A DNA stretch of 64,000 nucleotides from Saccharospirillum alexandrii_A (GCF_043641555.1 NZ_JBHZRJ010000001.1:1178001-1242000); one strand, 5' to 3'. Counted from the first letter of the stretch, positions 8,345 through 17,534 are shown. The notes: generated by a model from the letters alone, not told the origin. Program-made: numbers and translations.

Positions 8345-9397
8345 ATGATTCGTGAACGATGGTCACGCATTAAGACAGGGGTGGGTCGGGGGCTTAGCCG
8401 TTTTCGACTGACCGGTCGTTCCAGCCGCTGGCTGGGCCTGGTGGCACTGGTTGTGTTTCTGGCGCTGGTTCTGCTGGGCTGGTACTGGAGTAACGAACCC
8501 GGAGAGCGGGATGTCGTTGCGCTCGCCGAACGCAATGCCAGCGACAATGGCCACGAGCTGGTCGTTGGGTACACCACAACTTATACCCTCAAGGAACTGA
8601 TGACCGTGGTGCTGGAAAAGCCCGGTGGGTATTTGTCCAATGATGTGACACCGCCCTCGTTGTGGCTCGACAACATGCCAAGCTGGGAGTTTGGGGTAAT
8701 CATTCAGGTGCGGGATTTGAGCCGTGCCATGCGCCGGGATATGAGTCGCTCTCAGTCTCAGTCGACTGAAGATCCGGATCTGGCCAGAGCGGAGCCGCTG
8801 TTTCATTTTGACCACAACAGTTGGATGCTTCCGTCCACCGAGAGTGAGTACCGGCGGGGGCTTGGGTACATCGATGCCTATATGCTGCGCTTGTCCGATC
8901 CCGAAAACACCCGGGCTCAGTTCTATGCGCGTGCCGATAACCTGAACCGCTGGCTGGAAGATGTTGAAACCCGACTGGGCTCCCTGTCACAGCGACTGAG
9001 TGCCTCGGTGGGTCAGCGCAGTGTCAGTACCAATCTGATGCTCAACCCTGATGCGGCCAATGACGTTATCAGCAGCGAAGAGCAGATTGTAAAAACGCCG
9101 CGCCTCGAAGTGGACAATGTTTTTTATGAAGCCCGGGGGTCTGCCTGGGCGTTGTTACACATTTTGAAAGCCATTGAAGCGGATTTTGGTTCGATTCTGG
9201 ATAACAAGAATGCCCGGGTCAGTTTGCAGCAAGTGATCCGCGAGCTGGAAGGCACCCAGAGAATGGTCTTTTCGCCCATGGTCCTGAACGGCAGTGGCTT
9301 TGGTCTTCTGGCCAATCATTCGCTGGTCATGGCCAACTACATATCGCGTGCGAACGCTGCTCTGGCCGATCTGCGCGAGCTGATGGCCAGTGGTTAA
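8345..9397 (+). CDS. DUF2333 family inner-membrane protein
   Basis: 350 residues. A basic N-terminus is followed by one transmembrane segment (about residues 29-47), then a long, mostly helical domain. It matches the DUF2333 family, which is common in Pseudomonas-type genomes and has no assigned function. Predicted to be anchored in the inner membrane with the large domain in the periplasm. GGGAG lies about 8 nt before the ATG. Monocistronic: a strong terminator follows and the next gene is convergent. Confidence 0.85.
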   Translation: MIRERWSRIKTGVGRGLSRFRLTGRSSRWLGLVALVVFLALVLLGWYWSNEPGERDVVALAERNASDNGHELVVGYTTTYTLKELMTVVLEKPGGYLSNDVTPPSLWLDNMPSWEFGVIIQVRDLSRAMRRDMSRSQSQSTEDPDLARAEPLFHFDHNSWMLPSTESEYRRGLGYIDAYMLRLSDPENTRAQFYARADNLNRWLEDVETRLGSLSQRLSASVGQRSVSTNLMLNPDAANDVISSEEQIVKTPRLEVDNVFYEARGSAWALLHILKAIEADFGSILDNKNARVSLQQVIRELEGTQRMVFSPMVLNGSGFGLLANHSLVMANYISRANAALADLRELMASG

Positions 9398-9415
9398 CGG
9401 GTTAGCGACAGGCAT

Positions 9416-9449
9416 AAAAAAGCCGGGAGTGTGATCCCGGCTTTTTTTT
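9416..9449. terminator. Bidirectional intrinsic terminator
   Basis: Stem AGCCGGGA (9421-9428) and TCCCGGCT (9435-9442) with a 6-nt loop, an A-run before and a run of eight T after. It serves both the DUF2333 gene (plus) and ppa (minus), which converge here. Confidence 0.92.
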
Positions 9450-9478
9450 CGTTTTTTCGGCGAGTCAGGCCAATTGGG

Positions 9479-10009
9479 TTATTGCTTGTCGTAGGCGGTG
9501 GCCGCTTCAGTAATAATGTCTTTGGCGCGGGCTGCATCGGCCCAGCCTTCGACTTTGACCCACTTGCCTTTTTCGAGATCCTTGTAGTTCTCGAAGAAAT
9601 GTTTGATCTGTTCCAGCAGTAGGGCGGGCAGGTCGGTCACTTCCTGCACATCGTCGTACAGAGCGCTGAGCTTGCTGTGCGGAACCGCAACCACTTTGGC
9701 ATCGGAGCCCGCTTCGTCGGACATCTCCAATACGCCCACCGGACGCGCGCGAATGACACTGCCGGGTACCACCGGGTAGGGCGTAACGACCAATACGTCT
9801 ACCGCATCGCCATCATCGGCCAGGGTGTTGGGAATGTAGCCATAGTTAGCCGGATAGAACATGGGCGTGGCCATGAAGCGGTCGACCATCAGGGCGTCGA
9901 AGTCCTTGTCGATTTCGTATTTGATCGGGCTGCTGTTCGCTGGGATTTCAATGGCAACGTAGACATCGTTAGGCAGGTCTTTCCCGGCCGGGATCTGGTT
10001 ATAGCTCAT
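9479..10009 (-). CDS. ppa: Inorganic pyrophosphatase (family I)
   Basis: Hydrolyses pyrophosphate and so drives biosynthetic reactions; soluble and metal-dependent. 176 residues, usual for bacterial family I enzymes. Visible motifs: EIPANSSPIKYEIDK, DRF, NYGYIPNT and the metal-binding DDGDAVDVLV with its three aspartates. The proline of the common DGDP signature is alanine here, which should not affect metal ligation. Monocistronic. Confidence 0.97.
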   Translation of the reverse strand: MSYNQIPAGKDLPNDVYVAIEIPANSSPIKYEIDKDFDALMVDRFMATPMFYPANYGYIPNTLADDGDAVDVLVVTPYPVVPGSVIRARPVGVLEMSDEAGSDAKVVAVPHSKLSALYDDVQEVTDLPALLLEQIKHFFENYKDLEKGKWVKVEGWADAARAKDIITEAATAYDKQ

Positions 10010-10039
10010 GAAGCGGGCCTCCTGGTTCGTAAAATGGTA

Positions 10040-10057
10040 CCGCCTGGTCTCAGGCGG
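10040..10057. other. Hairpin between aroA and ppa
   Basis: Perfect 7-bp stem CCGCCTG / CAGGCGG with a GTCT loop, 30 bp upstream of the ppa ATG and about 100 bp past the aroA stop. On the minus strand a short T-rich stretch follows, so it may be a weak aroA terminator or a structure in the ppa leader. Confidence 0.4.
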
Positions 10058-10156
10058 CAGGTATTAACAGTGTGCGCGCCATTATAGGGACTGACACGCA
10101 GCTTTGCAGCCTTACCATGGTCGCAGTGTGAGGGATTTCCGCACGGTGCGCAGAGC

Positions 10157-11452
10157 TCACTGACTGTGGGTGATGCTGGCAAAGCGTTCGAAATAGTCCG
10201 GAAAGGTTTTTGACGTACAGCCCGGGTCGTTAATGGTGATCTCGGCTTCGCTGAAAGCAGCCAGCGAAAAGCACATGGCAATGCGATGATCGTTGTACGT
10301 ATCAATGGCGGCCGATTGCACTGACTTGGGCGGCGTGATGGCAATGTAATCCTCGCCTTCATCCACAGTGGCGCCCAGTTTGCGCAATTCTGTCGCCATA
10401 GCCGCAAGCCGGTCGGTCTCCTTGACCCGCCAGTTATAAATATTGCGGATGCGTGTGGTGCCCTCGGCAAACAGGGCTGTGGTGGCAATGGTCATGGCCG
10501 CATCGGGAATGTGGTTCAGGTCGACATCAACGGCTTTGAGCGGGCCGTCTTTGCTGACTTCAATCCAGTGTTCGCTCCAGGTTACCCGGGCACCCATTTG
10601 TTCGAGTACCTCGGCGAAACGGGCATCACCCTGTACCGATGCCGTTCCGGTGCCTTCAACCCGAACGGGTCCGCCACCAATGGCGCCGGCAGCGAGAAAA
10701 TAGCTGGCACTGGAGGCATCGCCTTCGACCATGATCCGGCCCGGGCTGACGTAAGCCTGGTCGGCACTGATGTGGAAGGAGCGGTAGTTGTCGTTGGTAA
10801 CCGTAACTCCGAATTGCTGCATAACATTGAGCGTGATGTCGATATAGGGTTTGGACACCAGCTCACCGGTTACCCTGATGGTGAGGTCTTCGGTCAGCAG
10901 CGGCGCTGCCATCAGTAGCGCCGTGAGAAACTGACTGGAAATGCTGCCATCAATACTGACTTCGCCGCCCCGAAGTGTCTGGGCTTTAATCCGCAGGGGC
11001 GGGAAACCGGCTTGTCCGAGGTAGGTGACGTTGGCACCCAGCGGCGTCAGTGCGTCGATCAGGTCACCGATGGGGCGTTCAGCCATGCGCGGTTCACCGG
11101 TCAGTTCGAACTCACCGGAACCGGCACAGAGGGCGGCAGCCAGGGGCCGCATGGCCGTGCCGGCATTGCCCAGAAACAGGGTTAACACCTGGCCGCGAGC
11201 CAGTTCACCCGCCTGGCCGACTACCCGGCATTCGGTGCCATCGTCGCTCAGGTAATAGGGAATGCCCAGTTCGTACAGGGCGTCGAGCATATAGCGGATG
11301 TCGTCGCTGACCAGCAGGTTGCTGACGCGGGTAGTGCCCTTGCACAGGGCTGCCAGCAACAGGATTCGGTTCGACAGGCTTTTGGAGCCCGGAATTTGAA
11401 CGGTGCCGCGCGCCTGTCGCAGTCTGGGGAGGGTCAGAGTTTGCATAGCCAT
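10157..11452 (-). CDS. aroA: 3-phosphoshikimate 1-carboxyvinyltransferase (EPSP synthase)
   Basis: Sixth step of the shikimate pathway: joins PEP to shikimate 3-phosphate. 431 residues, class I length. Contains the phosphate-binding PGSKSLSNR near residue 22, the PEP-site motif LFLGNAGTAMRPL, and the second signature RVKETDRLAAMATELRKLG. The start could be Met1 or Met3 with no effect on function. Not part of a visible operon. Confidence 0.97.
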   Translation of the reverse strand: MAMQTLTLPRLRQARGTVQIPGSKSLSNRILLLAALCKGTTRVSNLLVSDDIRYMLDALYELGIPYYLSDDGTECRVVGQAGELARGQVLTLFLGNAGTAMRPLAAALCAGSGEFELTGEPRMAERPIGDLIDALTPLGANVTYLGQAGFPPLRIKAQTLRGGEVSIDGSISSQFLTALLMAAPLLTEDLTIRVTGELVSKPYIDITLNVMQQFGVTVTNDNYRSFHISADQAYVSPGRIMVEGDASSASYFLAAGAIGGGPVRVEGTGTASVQGDARFAEVLEQMGARVTWSEHWIEVSKDGPLKAVDVDLNHIPDAAMTIATTALFAEGTTRIRNIYNWRVKETDRLAAMATELRKLGATVDEGEDYIAITPPKSVQSAAIDTYNDHRIAMCFSLAAFSEAEITINDPGCTSKTFPDYFERFASITHSQ

Positions 11453-11511
11453 CCGTACGCTGAAGAAATCGGGCGGCTATTGTACGTCAGCTTGGGGTGG
11501 TCTTGCATCCA

Positions 11512-11540
11512 GTGCAACACCTTGAAAGAGAGTGTTGCAC
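11512..11540. other. Inverted repeat between the usp gene and aroA
   Basis: Perfect 9-bp arms GTGCAACAC (11512-11520) and GTGTTGCAC (11532-11540) separated by 11 nt, without a U tract. It may be an operator for aroA or an mRNA structure at the 3' end of the usp gene. Confidence 0.4.
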
Positions 11541-11570
11541 CTTACGGCATGCTCAACGGGGTTTGTGCTG

Positions 11571-12470
11571 TTATTTAACGATCAGAATATCGACTGTTAT
11601 GCGGTCTAGAATTTTCTCGGCGGTATGGCCAAGCAGCCAGCGTTCCAGTCCGCTTCGGGCTACGGCCCCCATGATGACCATGTCAACATTGGCCTGGTGC
11701 AGATATTCCGGAATAACCGACAGTGTTGAACCGGTTTCGAGCACCGTGTTGGCCCGGTCGATCTGGTGCTGATCGGCCAGTTGGTGCAAGGCCTGCTCGT
11801 GTTGCTCGCGAATCTCTTCACTGATGTCGGCACTGTCAATGGTCGGCTGATCGAGATAAATAAGCAGCGGCGTGGGGTCGTACACATGCAGCAGTTCGAG
11901 CTGGCCGTTGAGATGGGTGCCAAAATCCTTGCCCCAGCGGACAATGTGTTCATCGAGCGTATCGGGTTTGTCGTTGGCTTGCACCGGGTCTACGGCGGCG
12001 GTAAGGCGCACCGGGTCACCCCAGGCGTTTGATTTGGTCAGCAGTAGCGGCACCGGGCAATGGCGAATCAGCTCCCAGTCGGTCTGGCTGAAAAAAGTAC
12101 GCTGAATGACGTTTTGATGGTGGGTTGCCTTTACCACCATATCGGTCGGGTGTTCAGACAGGTAATTCAGCAGTGCCGTGCCGGCATGCTTATCCCAGAC
12201 GCCTTCGAGTGAGACCTCGACGGCTTCATTGCGAGCGATGTCGGCGATGGTTTCCAGCCCTTCCATCATGCGATGCATGTAGGCTTTCTGGGCTTTTTCC
12301 GACGTCTCCGGGTTGAGCGGATGGTTGGACGCCAGGCTGGCATTGTAGCCGCAGGCGAACAGGGTGAGGTGCGCGTCGTCAAGACGCGCCAGACGGCTGG
12401 CCTTGCTGACGGCCAGGGCACTGTCTTCGGCCGGATCAATCAGGACAATAATGTGTTTGTGTTTAAACAT
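11571..12470 (-). CDS. Tandem-domain universal stress protein (UspE-like)
   Basis: About 299 residues with two UspA domains in tandem. The N-terminal one begins IIVLIDPAEDSALAV; the C-terminal one ends in the Usp nucleotide-loop pattern GAVARSGLERWLLGHTA. Proteins of this layout (UspE) support survival under stress and cell interactions in E. coli. I place the start at the second Met (MFKHKH) because a GAGGAA ribosome site lies 6 nt before it; the frame is open 9 codons further upstream. Monocistronic. The physiological role here is inferred from family only. Confidence 0.88.
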   Translation of the reverse strand: MFKHKHIIVLIDPAEDSALAVSKASRLARLDDAHLTLFACGYNASLASNHPLNPETSEKAQKAYMHRMMEGLETIADIARNEAVEVSLEGVWDKHAGTALLNYLSEHPTDMVVKATHHQNVIQRTFFSQTDWELIRHCPVPLLLTKSNAWGDPVRLTAAVDPVQANDKPDTLDEHIVRWGKDFGTHLNGQLELLHVYDPTPLLIYLDQPTIDSADISEEIREQHEQALHQLADQHQIDRANTVLETGSTLSVIPEYLHQANVDMVIMGAVARSGLERWLLGHTAEKILDRITVDILIVK

Positions 12471-12588
12471 GGCCAGTTCCTCACAGGGTCGATACATTCG
12501 GCAGCTGTTGTCTAAAGCTTAGTCGCAGTTACTGCGCTTGTCTGCGCGTGCTTCAAATTATTCCGAGTCTTCCCGGTGCAGGCTGGCA

Positions 12589-12752
12589 CTAGTGGTCCGT
12601 GCGCAAAGCTCTGTCACTGTTCACTTTGCCAGCAAGCCCGGAGCTACGTTGTCAAACCTTGAAATAGCGGTGCTATTCCAGCGGTCCTCCACCTCGCTCA
12701 GAACTTGCTGGCGTCGTTCCTGAGTAACAGAATTTCACGCATGGGCCACTAG
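12589..12752. repeat. 164-bp foldable inverted-repeat element
   Basis: Terminal arms CTAGTGGTCCGTGCG (12589-12603) and CGCATGGGCCACTAG (12738-12752) are inverted with two mismatches. Nested inside are GCCAGCAAG (12628-12636) / CTTGCTGGC (12704-12712) and AATAGC (12663-12668) / GCTATT (12672-12677). The whole unit could fold into one long hairpin. No protein-coding content. The right arm supplies the stop codon of the dolP-like gene. Likely a MITE-like or REP-type dispersed element; only one copy is visible in the window. Confidence 0.6.
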
Positions 12753-13318
12753 TCGGCCGGGGTAAAAACCGTCACCACTTTTTGCACACCCGAGACTTCC
12801 GACGCGATGGTAACCGCCTGTTGCGCGGTGTCACGGGTCACCCGGCCGAGCAAATAAACCACACCCTCTTCAACCACAATATTAACGTTGGATGACGAGA
12901 ATTCATCGGTGGTAAACATTCTGGATTTAACTTTTACCTCAAGCCAGGAGTCATTGGTGCGCACGCCAGCTGAGATAGGTGCCTTGGCTGACAGGTGGTT
13001 GTGCACTGCTTCAACCCTGGGGTCATTGCGCGCAACCTCGGTAGCCCGGGCAATTAAGTCAGTGCTGGGAACCTGGCCAACCAGAAGCACCAGACCGCTG
13101 TTGACGTGAATGCCGATGCGGCTCTGGCTGAAGCGCTCGTCGGCTTTGTCGAGGTTGACGGCGAGGCGCGTTTCGAGGCTGTTGTCGTCAATCACCTGGC
13201 CCATGCTGCGGCCTTCGGTGTCGGGAACAATGGGCTCATCGGTGGCGCTGCCTAGTAGGCTAGCGCACCCGCTGAGGGCGAGAAAACCGGACATAACGAT
13301 GATAACAGGGAGTTTCAT
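12749..13318 (-). CDS. dolP: BON-domain outer-membrane lipoprotein (DolP/YraP-like)
   Basis: 189 residues from MKLPV. A lipoprotein signal peptide has lipobox LSGC with Cys18, followed by two BON domains. In E. coli DolP supports outer-membrane integrity at the division site and BAM function. The frame is open six codons further, but the chosen ATG begins one base after the diaA stop. Same-strand neighbours lpoA-yraN-diaA match the conserved gene order. The stop codon (TAG) lies inside the terminal arm of an inverted-repeat element, so the last residues may have been set by an insertion. Confidence 0.9.
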   Translation of the reverse strand: MKLPVIIVMSGFLALSGCASLLGSATDEPIVPDTEGRSMGQVIDDNSLETRLAVNLDKADERFSQSRIGIHVNSGLVLLVGQVPSTDLIARATEVARNDPRVEAVHNHLSAKAPISAGVRTNDSWLEVKVKSRMFTTDEFSSSNVNIVVEEGVVYLLGRVTRDTAQQAVTIASEVSGVQKVVTVFTPAD

Positions 13319-13319
13319 A

Positions 13320-13916
13320 TCAGAGCTCACTTCCAAATAATTGATGTTCGATCAGCGCACCCAGGCAGTTCAGAATCAAATGGTGGGTTAGCTGCAGACT
13401 GGTATTGGTGGCACCGGAAACACTGAGTTCAACATCATTTTCTTCCAACAAGGTGGCGATGTCACCACCGTCCGGCCCGGTTAGTGCGACAACGCACAAA
13501 CCCATGTCGTGAGCGGCCTGCACCGCTTTTATCACTGCAGGCGCCTTGCCGGATGCTGAAATTGCGAGCAGCACGTCCTGTTCGTGCCCAAGCGTGCGAA
13601 CCTGCCGGGCGAAAATGTCATTAGGGTTGGTATCGTAGCTGATGCCACTCATCAGCGACCCGTCGCCCGACAGCGCTAAAACGGGCAAGCCGGGGCGCTC
13701 CCTGTCGAATCGACTGAGCATGCCGGTGGCAAAGCCCTGGCCAAGTGCGGCGGAACTGCCCATGCCGCAGACCAGTATTTTTCCGTCGTTAAGCAGCGCT
13801 TCGGTTAGCAGGTCGGCGCCGTGGTGCAGCAATTCGTCGAGTTGTTCGGCCACCCACTGAAAGGATTCCAGGCTTTGGCCAATGTGCTCGTAGAGAATGT
13901 CATCGGGCTCGGTCAT
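13320..13916 (-). CDS. diaA: SIS-domain protein DiaA (phosphoheptose isomerase-like)
   Basis: 198 residues with one SIS domain: the sugar-phosphate binding motif ILVCGMGSSAALGQGFA and the later ISASGKAPAVIKAV. DiaA binds DnaA and promotes timely replication initiation; the close paralogue GmhA is the heptose isomerase. I choose DiaA because of the lpoA-yraN-diaA-dolP context. Its ATG shares one base with the yraN stop, so it is translationally coupled. Confidence 0.88.
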   Translation of the reverse strand: MTEPDDILYEHIGQSLESFQWVAEQLDELLHHGADLLTEALLNDGKILVCGMGSSAALGQGFATGMLSRFDRERPGLPVLALSGDGSLMSGISYDTNPNDIFARQVRTLGHEQDVLLAISASGKAPAVIKAVQAAHDMGLCVVALTGPDGGDIATLLEENDVELSVSGATNTSLQLTHHLILNCLGALIEHQLFGSEL

Positions 13917-14269
13917 CAGGCCGCAAAGGCTCCTTTAATCCAGTGAATGGCATCGTTTTTGTCGAGTGCCAGTACATCAAAGCGGGCGCCACAGCGGGCA
14001 TGTGCCGGGTTGGATTGCAAATACCATTGCGCTGCCCGAATCAGCTTTTTCTGTTTCGCGGGGGTCACGCTGGCACTGGCCGACCCAAACCGCTCATTAC
14101 GGCGCTGCCGGACTTCAACAAACACCAGCGTTTCGCCATCGCGGCAAATCAGATCTATCTCGCCGACCTTGACCTGAAAATTGCGCGCCAGCACCGTCCA
14201 GCCCTGCTGCTGGCACCAATCGTGTGCCTGATCTTCCGCATCGCCGCCTTTTACCGGTCGCCAAACCAT
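13916..14269 (-). CDS. yraN: YraN family protein (UPF0102)
   Basis: 117 residues with an endonuclease-like fold. The family motif is seen in GEIDLICRDGETLVFVEV and RFGSASASV. The usual E-x-K of this fold appears as EVR, as in some members. The biological function is not established. Start and stop each share one base with the neighbours lpoA and diaA, so it is one tightly coupled operon. Confidence 0.9.
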   Translation of the reverse strand: MVWRPVKGGDAEDQAHDWCQQQGWTVLARNFQVKVGEIDLICRDGETLVFVEVRQRRNERFGSASASVTPAKQKKLIRAAQWYLQSNPAHARCGARFDVLALDKNDAIHWIKGAFAA

Positions 14270-16095
14270 CAGGGCGTTATACCCGTGGGGTTGAGGACGT
14301 TGACCGGCCCGCTGCCCGGGCGAACTTCACCGTTGCTGAACTGGGCCCAGGTCAGCTCGCGTTCAATCCGCCGTCGGGCATCGAGCCTTAAAGTGCCGGT
14401 GACACCGTAGACGCGAGTGTCGGGAAACTGTTGCAGTTGTGGCAAGCGCGGGTAGAGCCGGTAGCTGTCTACACCCAATGCGACCAGGGATTCAAAGCCG
14501 GCAAACTGTTCATTGAATGCTGCCCGGACATCGCGCTTGATCTGGTTTTCGCGCAGTTCCCAGGGCATTTCAACGAAAGAGACGCCGTTTAGATCCTGAT
14601 CGCGGCTGGTATTGCGGGTGCCATCATAGAGATGCGATGTAGCCATAACCGGAATGTCCGAGGCGTATTGAAAGTTCAGCATGGGTTTGAGCTGACGAGC
14701 CTGAGACGGAAAAGCGACCATGAATATCATGTCGATGTCTTCGCGCCGGCGTGGTTCAAAAATAATGTCTCGCTCAATCAGGGAATCGAGCGTGCGCATG
14801 CGTCGTTCACTCTGGTCGATATTGAGTGCCCGGCGAACGGTGTTGAGGTATTGGTCTGGCTGGGTATAGAGCGATTTGCTGGTTATCCGCCCACCCTGGG
14901 TTTCCCAGTTGCGAACGAAAGTGTCGCTCACTTTGCGACCCCATTCAGAATCGGGTGCCAGCACCATGGCGTTGCGGTTGCCTTGCTGCCAGGCCCGTTC
15001 GGCCACCTGTTTGGCTTCGTCTTCCGGTGCCAGGCCGAACTGGTAAAAGTTGGACGGACCACTGCCCGCGAGGTCACTGTAGTTCAGGGCCAGTACCGGA
15101 ACTGACAGCACGGTTTGCTGCTGCAATTGCTGAACCCGTGTTTTATCGAGCGGACCGATGATCAGATCAGCGCCTTCGAACACGGCTTGCTTGTAGGTGT
15201 TGTAGGCATCGGCATTTTTGGTGGTGTCAAAGAAAGTCAGCGAGGGGACATCGCCCTCTTCAAGGTTCGATTCGTACCAGGCGGCCAGCAAACCACTGCG
15301 AATGGCCTTGCCGGCCATCTCCAATGGACCCGACAGGGGCAGCAGCACCGCGATGTTGCGTGGCTGGGTGTTGGCCAGCTGGCGCAGTAACGCCAGGTCA
15401 CCAGGGATGTTCTGAGCGGCCGGGTGTGACGGGTGACTGTTGATCCATTCGTCGATGGCGATCACCTGGCGGCGCAGGTCGTCCGGGTTGTCCCGTGCGA
15501 TCAGCGCCAGCTCGAGCCAGCCGGTCAGGTCGGGGCTCGATTCTGCAGCCACCAGGTCGCGAATCGATTCTTCGGGCACCAGTTGCAGATCGAACCAAAT
15601 CTGTTCGTTGTTGAAGCGGGCATCATCGTCTTCTAGAACTGGCGCCAGAAATATTCGCTCACGCGCGGCCGATAAATAGTTGCCGGAATATTCGTAAGCT
15701 TCCGCCCGCATTAGGCTGATGACTTTTTGTTGCTCCAGCGGCAAGCCATCGAACAGGGAGGCGCGGTCACCACTGAGCCAGTTGAGTGCTTCATTGCCGT
15801 CACCCAGACTCAGCGCCAGCTCGGCTCTGAGTTGGGCGTAGCGAGTACGCTGGGCCGTGGTTAACTGATCGAACTGAAGACCGCTCAGTACCACCTCGGC
15901 TTCATTGACCTGGTAGTCTTCAAGCAAGGCCTGCGCCTGGTCCAGGCGCTGATCGACCAGGCCGTCGACCGTTTGTGCTGATTCATCCGAGGACGGGCCC
16001 GAAGTGGTTGACTGGCTGGCACAGCCGGCCAGCAGCGCGATGGCAATTCCGATGCAGAGTGACAGGGCAGTTTTGGTGATGGGCATTTTCAACAT
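14269..16095 (-). CDS. lpoA: Penicillin-binding protein activator LpoA
   Basis: Outer-membrane lipoprotein that spans the periplasm and stimulates the transpeptidase PBP1A. 608 residues: signal peptide with lipobox LAGC (Cys25 from the first Met), an N-terminal helical TPR-like half, and a C-terminal type-I periplasmic-binding-protein-like half (IAVLLPLSGPLEMAGKAIRSG). Met4 is an alternative start. First gene of the lpoA-yraN-diaA-dolP operon and divergent from rsmI. Confidence 0.94.
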   Translation of the reverse strand: MLKMPITKTALSLCIGIAIALLAGCASQSTTSGPSSDESAQTVDGLVDQRLDQAQALLEDYQVNEAEVVLSGLQFDQLTTAQRTRYAQLRAELALSLGDGNEALNWLSGDRASLFDGLPLEQQKVISLMRAEAYEYSGNYLSAARERIFLAPVLEDDDARFNNEQIWFDLQLVPEESIRDLVAAESSPDLTGWLELALIARDNPDDLRRQVIAIDEWINSHPSHPAAQNIPGDLALLRQLANTQPRNIAVLLPLSGPLEMAGKAIRSGLLAAWYESNLEEGDVPSLTFFDTTKNADAYNTYKQAVFEGADLIIGPLDKTRVQQLQQQTVLSVPVLALNYSDLAGSGPSNFYQFGLAPEDEAKQVAERAWQQGNRNAMVLAPDSEWGRKVSDTFVRNWETQGGRITSKSLYTQPDQYLNTVRRALNIDQSERRMRTLDSLIERDIIFEPRRREDIDMIFMVAFPSQARQLKPMLNFQYASDIPVMATSHLYDGTRNTSRDQDLNGVSFVEMPWELRENQIKRDVRAAFNEQFAGFESLVALGVDSYRLYPRLPQLQQFPDTRVYGVTGTLRLDARRRIERELTWAQFSNGEVRPGSGPVNVLNPTGITP

Positions 16096-16261
16096 GGAGC
16101 GGGCGCTGGTTACAATGGATTACTGGCATTCTACTGAATAAAGTGAAGATGAAATAGGGCGTTGCCTGTAAGGAACCCGCTTCTGGTACAGTGTCGGTTA
16201 TTACCGTTCCCGTTAACCCTAGTCTGCCCGGGTGCTTCTGGCACCACCCAACCGAGGTCTC

Positions 16262-17119
16262 ATGTCTGTCAATACAACTCTGCCAGCGGCTCTTTATGTC
16301 GTCGCGACGCCCATCGGAAATCTGGATGATATTACGCGCCGTGCGGTCTCGGTGCTGTCGTCAGTGGATGTCTGCTGTGCGGAAGATACCCGGCACAGCC
16401 GCCGTCTGCTGGATCATCTGGGGGCGTCGCCCCGGCTCATTTCTGTCCATGAGCACAATGAGCGTGACCGCGGACACTTTATTGTTTCTTTACTGGAGCA
16501 GGGGCAGTCGGTGGCACTGATCAGCGATGCCGGTACGCCGCTGATCTCCGACCCGGGCTATCACCTGGTTCAGGCCGTTGCCGAAGCCGGCTTTCCGGTG
16601 CACCCGGTTCCCGGGGTCAGCGCGGTCATTACCGCCTTGAGTGTCGCGGGCCTGCCTACGGATCATTGGCGGTTCGAAGGCTTTCTGCCAGCTAAGACGG
16701 CCGCCCGGCAAAAAGCGTTGCAAGCCTGTTCAGAGAGCCCCCACACCCTGGTGTTTTACGAAAGCAGTCACCGCATTCTGGCCAGCCTGGCGGACATGGT
16801 GTCGGTCTATGGTGGCGAGCGGCGGGTGGTGGTTGCCCGGGAGCTGACCAAGACCTTTGAAACGGTATTGCGGGGTTCGCTCGATGAAGTTCTCGGCTGG
16901 GTCGAGGCTGACGAGCATCAGCGCAAAGGTGAGTTTGTGGTGATGGTGGCCGGGGAGGAGCGAGCGGACCAGACGGTCGGACTGGACCCCAAGGCGCTGG
17001 CGGATGTGCTGGCGCCGCTGATGCCCCCCAAACAGGCAGCGGCAGCCATGGTGTCGTTAATTGGTGGGCGCAAGAAAGAGTGGTATGAGCTGATTACCGG
17101 TTTGAATAAGGCGGACTGA
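16262..17119 (+). CDS. rsmI: 16S rRNA (cytidine1402-2'-O)-methyltransferase
   Basis: Methylates the ribose of C1402 in 16S rRNA with SAM. 285 residues from MSVNTT. The frame is open 10 codons upstream, but GAGGT lies right before this ATG and family members start here. Motifs of the tetrapyrrole-methylase fold: YVVATPIGNLDDIT near the N-terminus, LISDAGTPLISDPGYHLV near residues 85-102, and VPGVSAVITAL. Divergent from lpoA and followed by rnpB, as in Pseudomonas. Confidence 0.96.
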   Translation: MSVNTTLPAALYVVATPIGNLDDITRRAVSVLSSVDVCCAEDTRHSRRLLDHLGASPRLISVHEHNERDRGHFIVSLLEQGQSVALISDAGTPLISDPGYHLVQAVAEAGFPVHPVPGVSAVITALSVAGLPTDHWRFEGFLPAKTAARQKALQACSESPHTLVFYESSHRILASLADMVSVYGGERRVVVARELTKTFETVLRGSLDEVLGWVEADEHQRKGEFVVMVAGEERADQTVGLDPKALADVLAPLMPPKQAAAAMVSLIGGRKKEWYELITGLNKAD

Positions 17120-17148
17120 CGTTCAGGGTCTCGGCGACAGAAAAACAC

Positions 17149-17176
17149 TTGCGATTCGTCGGGTTTCCCGTATTGT
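17149..17176 (+). promoter_or_regulatory. Sigma-70 promoter of rnpB
   Basis: TTGCGA (17149-17154), 16-bp spacer, TATTGT (17171-17176). The expected start is at about 17184, exactly where the RNase P RNA begins. The stretch between -10 and +1 is GC-rich, as in stringently controlled stable-RNA promoters. Confidence 0.7.
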
Positions 17177-17183
17177 GCGCCCC

Positions 17184-17530
17184 GCGAGTTGGCCAGGCAG
17201 TCGCTGCTTCGAAAGAAGGAGAGGAAAGTCCGGGCTCCACAGGGCAGGGTGCCAGATAACGTCTGGGCGGCGAAAGCCGACGGAAAGTGCAGCAGAAAGG
17301 AAACCGCCTCTCGTTCGCGAGCGGTAAGGGTGAAAAGGTGCGGTAAGAGCGCACCGCAGGTCTGGTAACAGAGCTGGCGATGGTAAACCCCACCTGGAGC
17401 AAGGCCAAATAGGGTCCCACTAAGGCGCGGCCCGCGTCGGGACCGGGTAGGCTGCTTGACCCTGCGGGTGACTGCAGGGCTAGACGAATGACTGTCCACG
17501 ACAGAACCCGGCTTATCGGCTGGCTCGCAA
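17184..17530 (+). ncRNA. rnpB: RNase P RNA (type A)
   Basis: Catalytic RNA of RNase P, which matures tRNA 5' ends. The conserved cores are present in order: GAGGAAAGTCCGGGCTCC, the segment around CAGGGTGCCAGATAACG, GGTAAGGGTGAAAAGGTGCG, GTAAGAGCGCACCGC, GGAGCAAGGCCAAATAGG and ACAGAACCCGGCTTATCGG. P1 closes by pairing GCGAGTTGGCC (17184-17194) with GGCTGGCTCGC (17518-17528). The 3' end is also the left attachment site of the mobile element, which leaves the RNA intact. Confidence 0.96.
17509..17529 (+). repeat. attL: left attachment repeat within rnpB
   Basis: 21-bp sequence CGGCTTATCGGCTGGCTCGC plus A, repeated at 24847-24867 with one difference. It covers the 3' strand of the RNase P RNA P1 helix. 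Confidence 0.85.
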
Positions 17531-17534
17531 CTAT

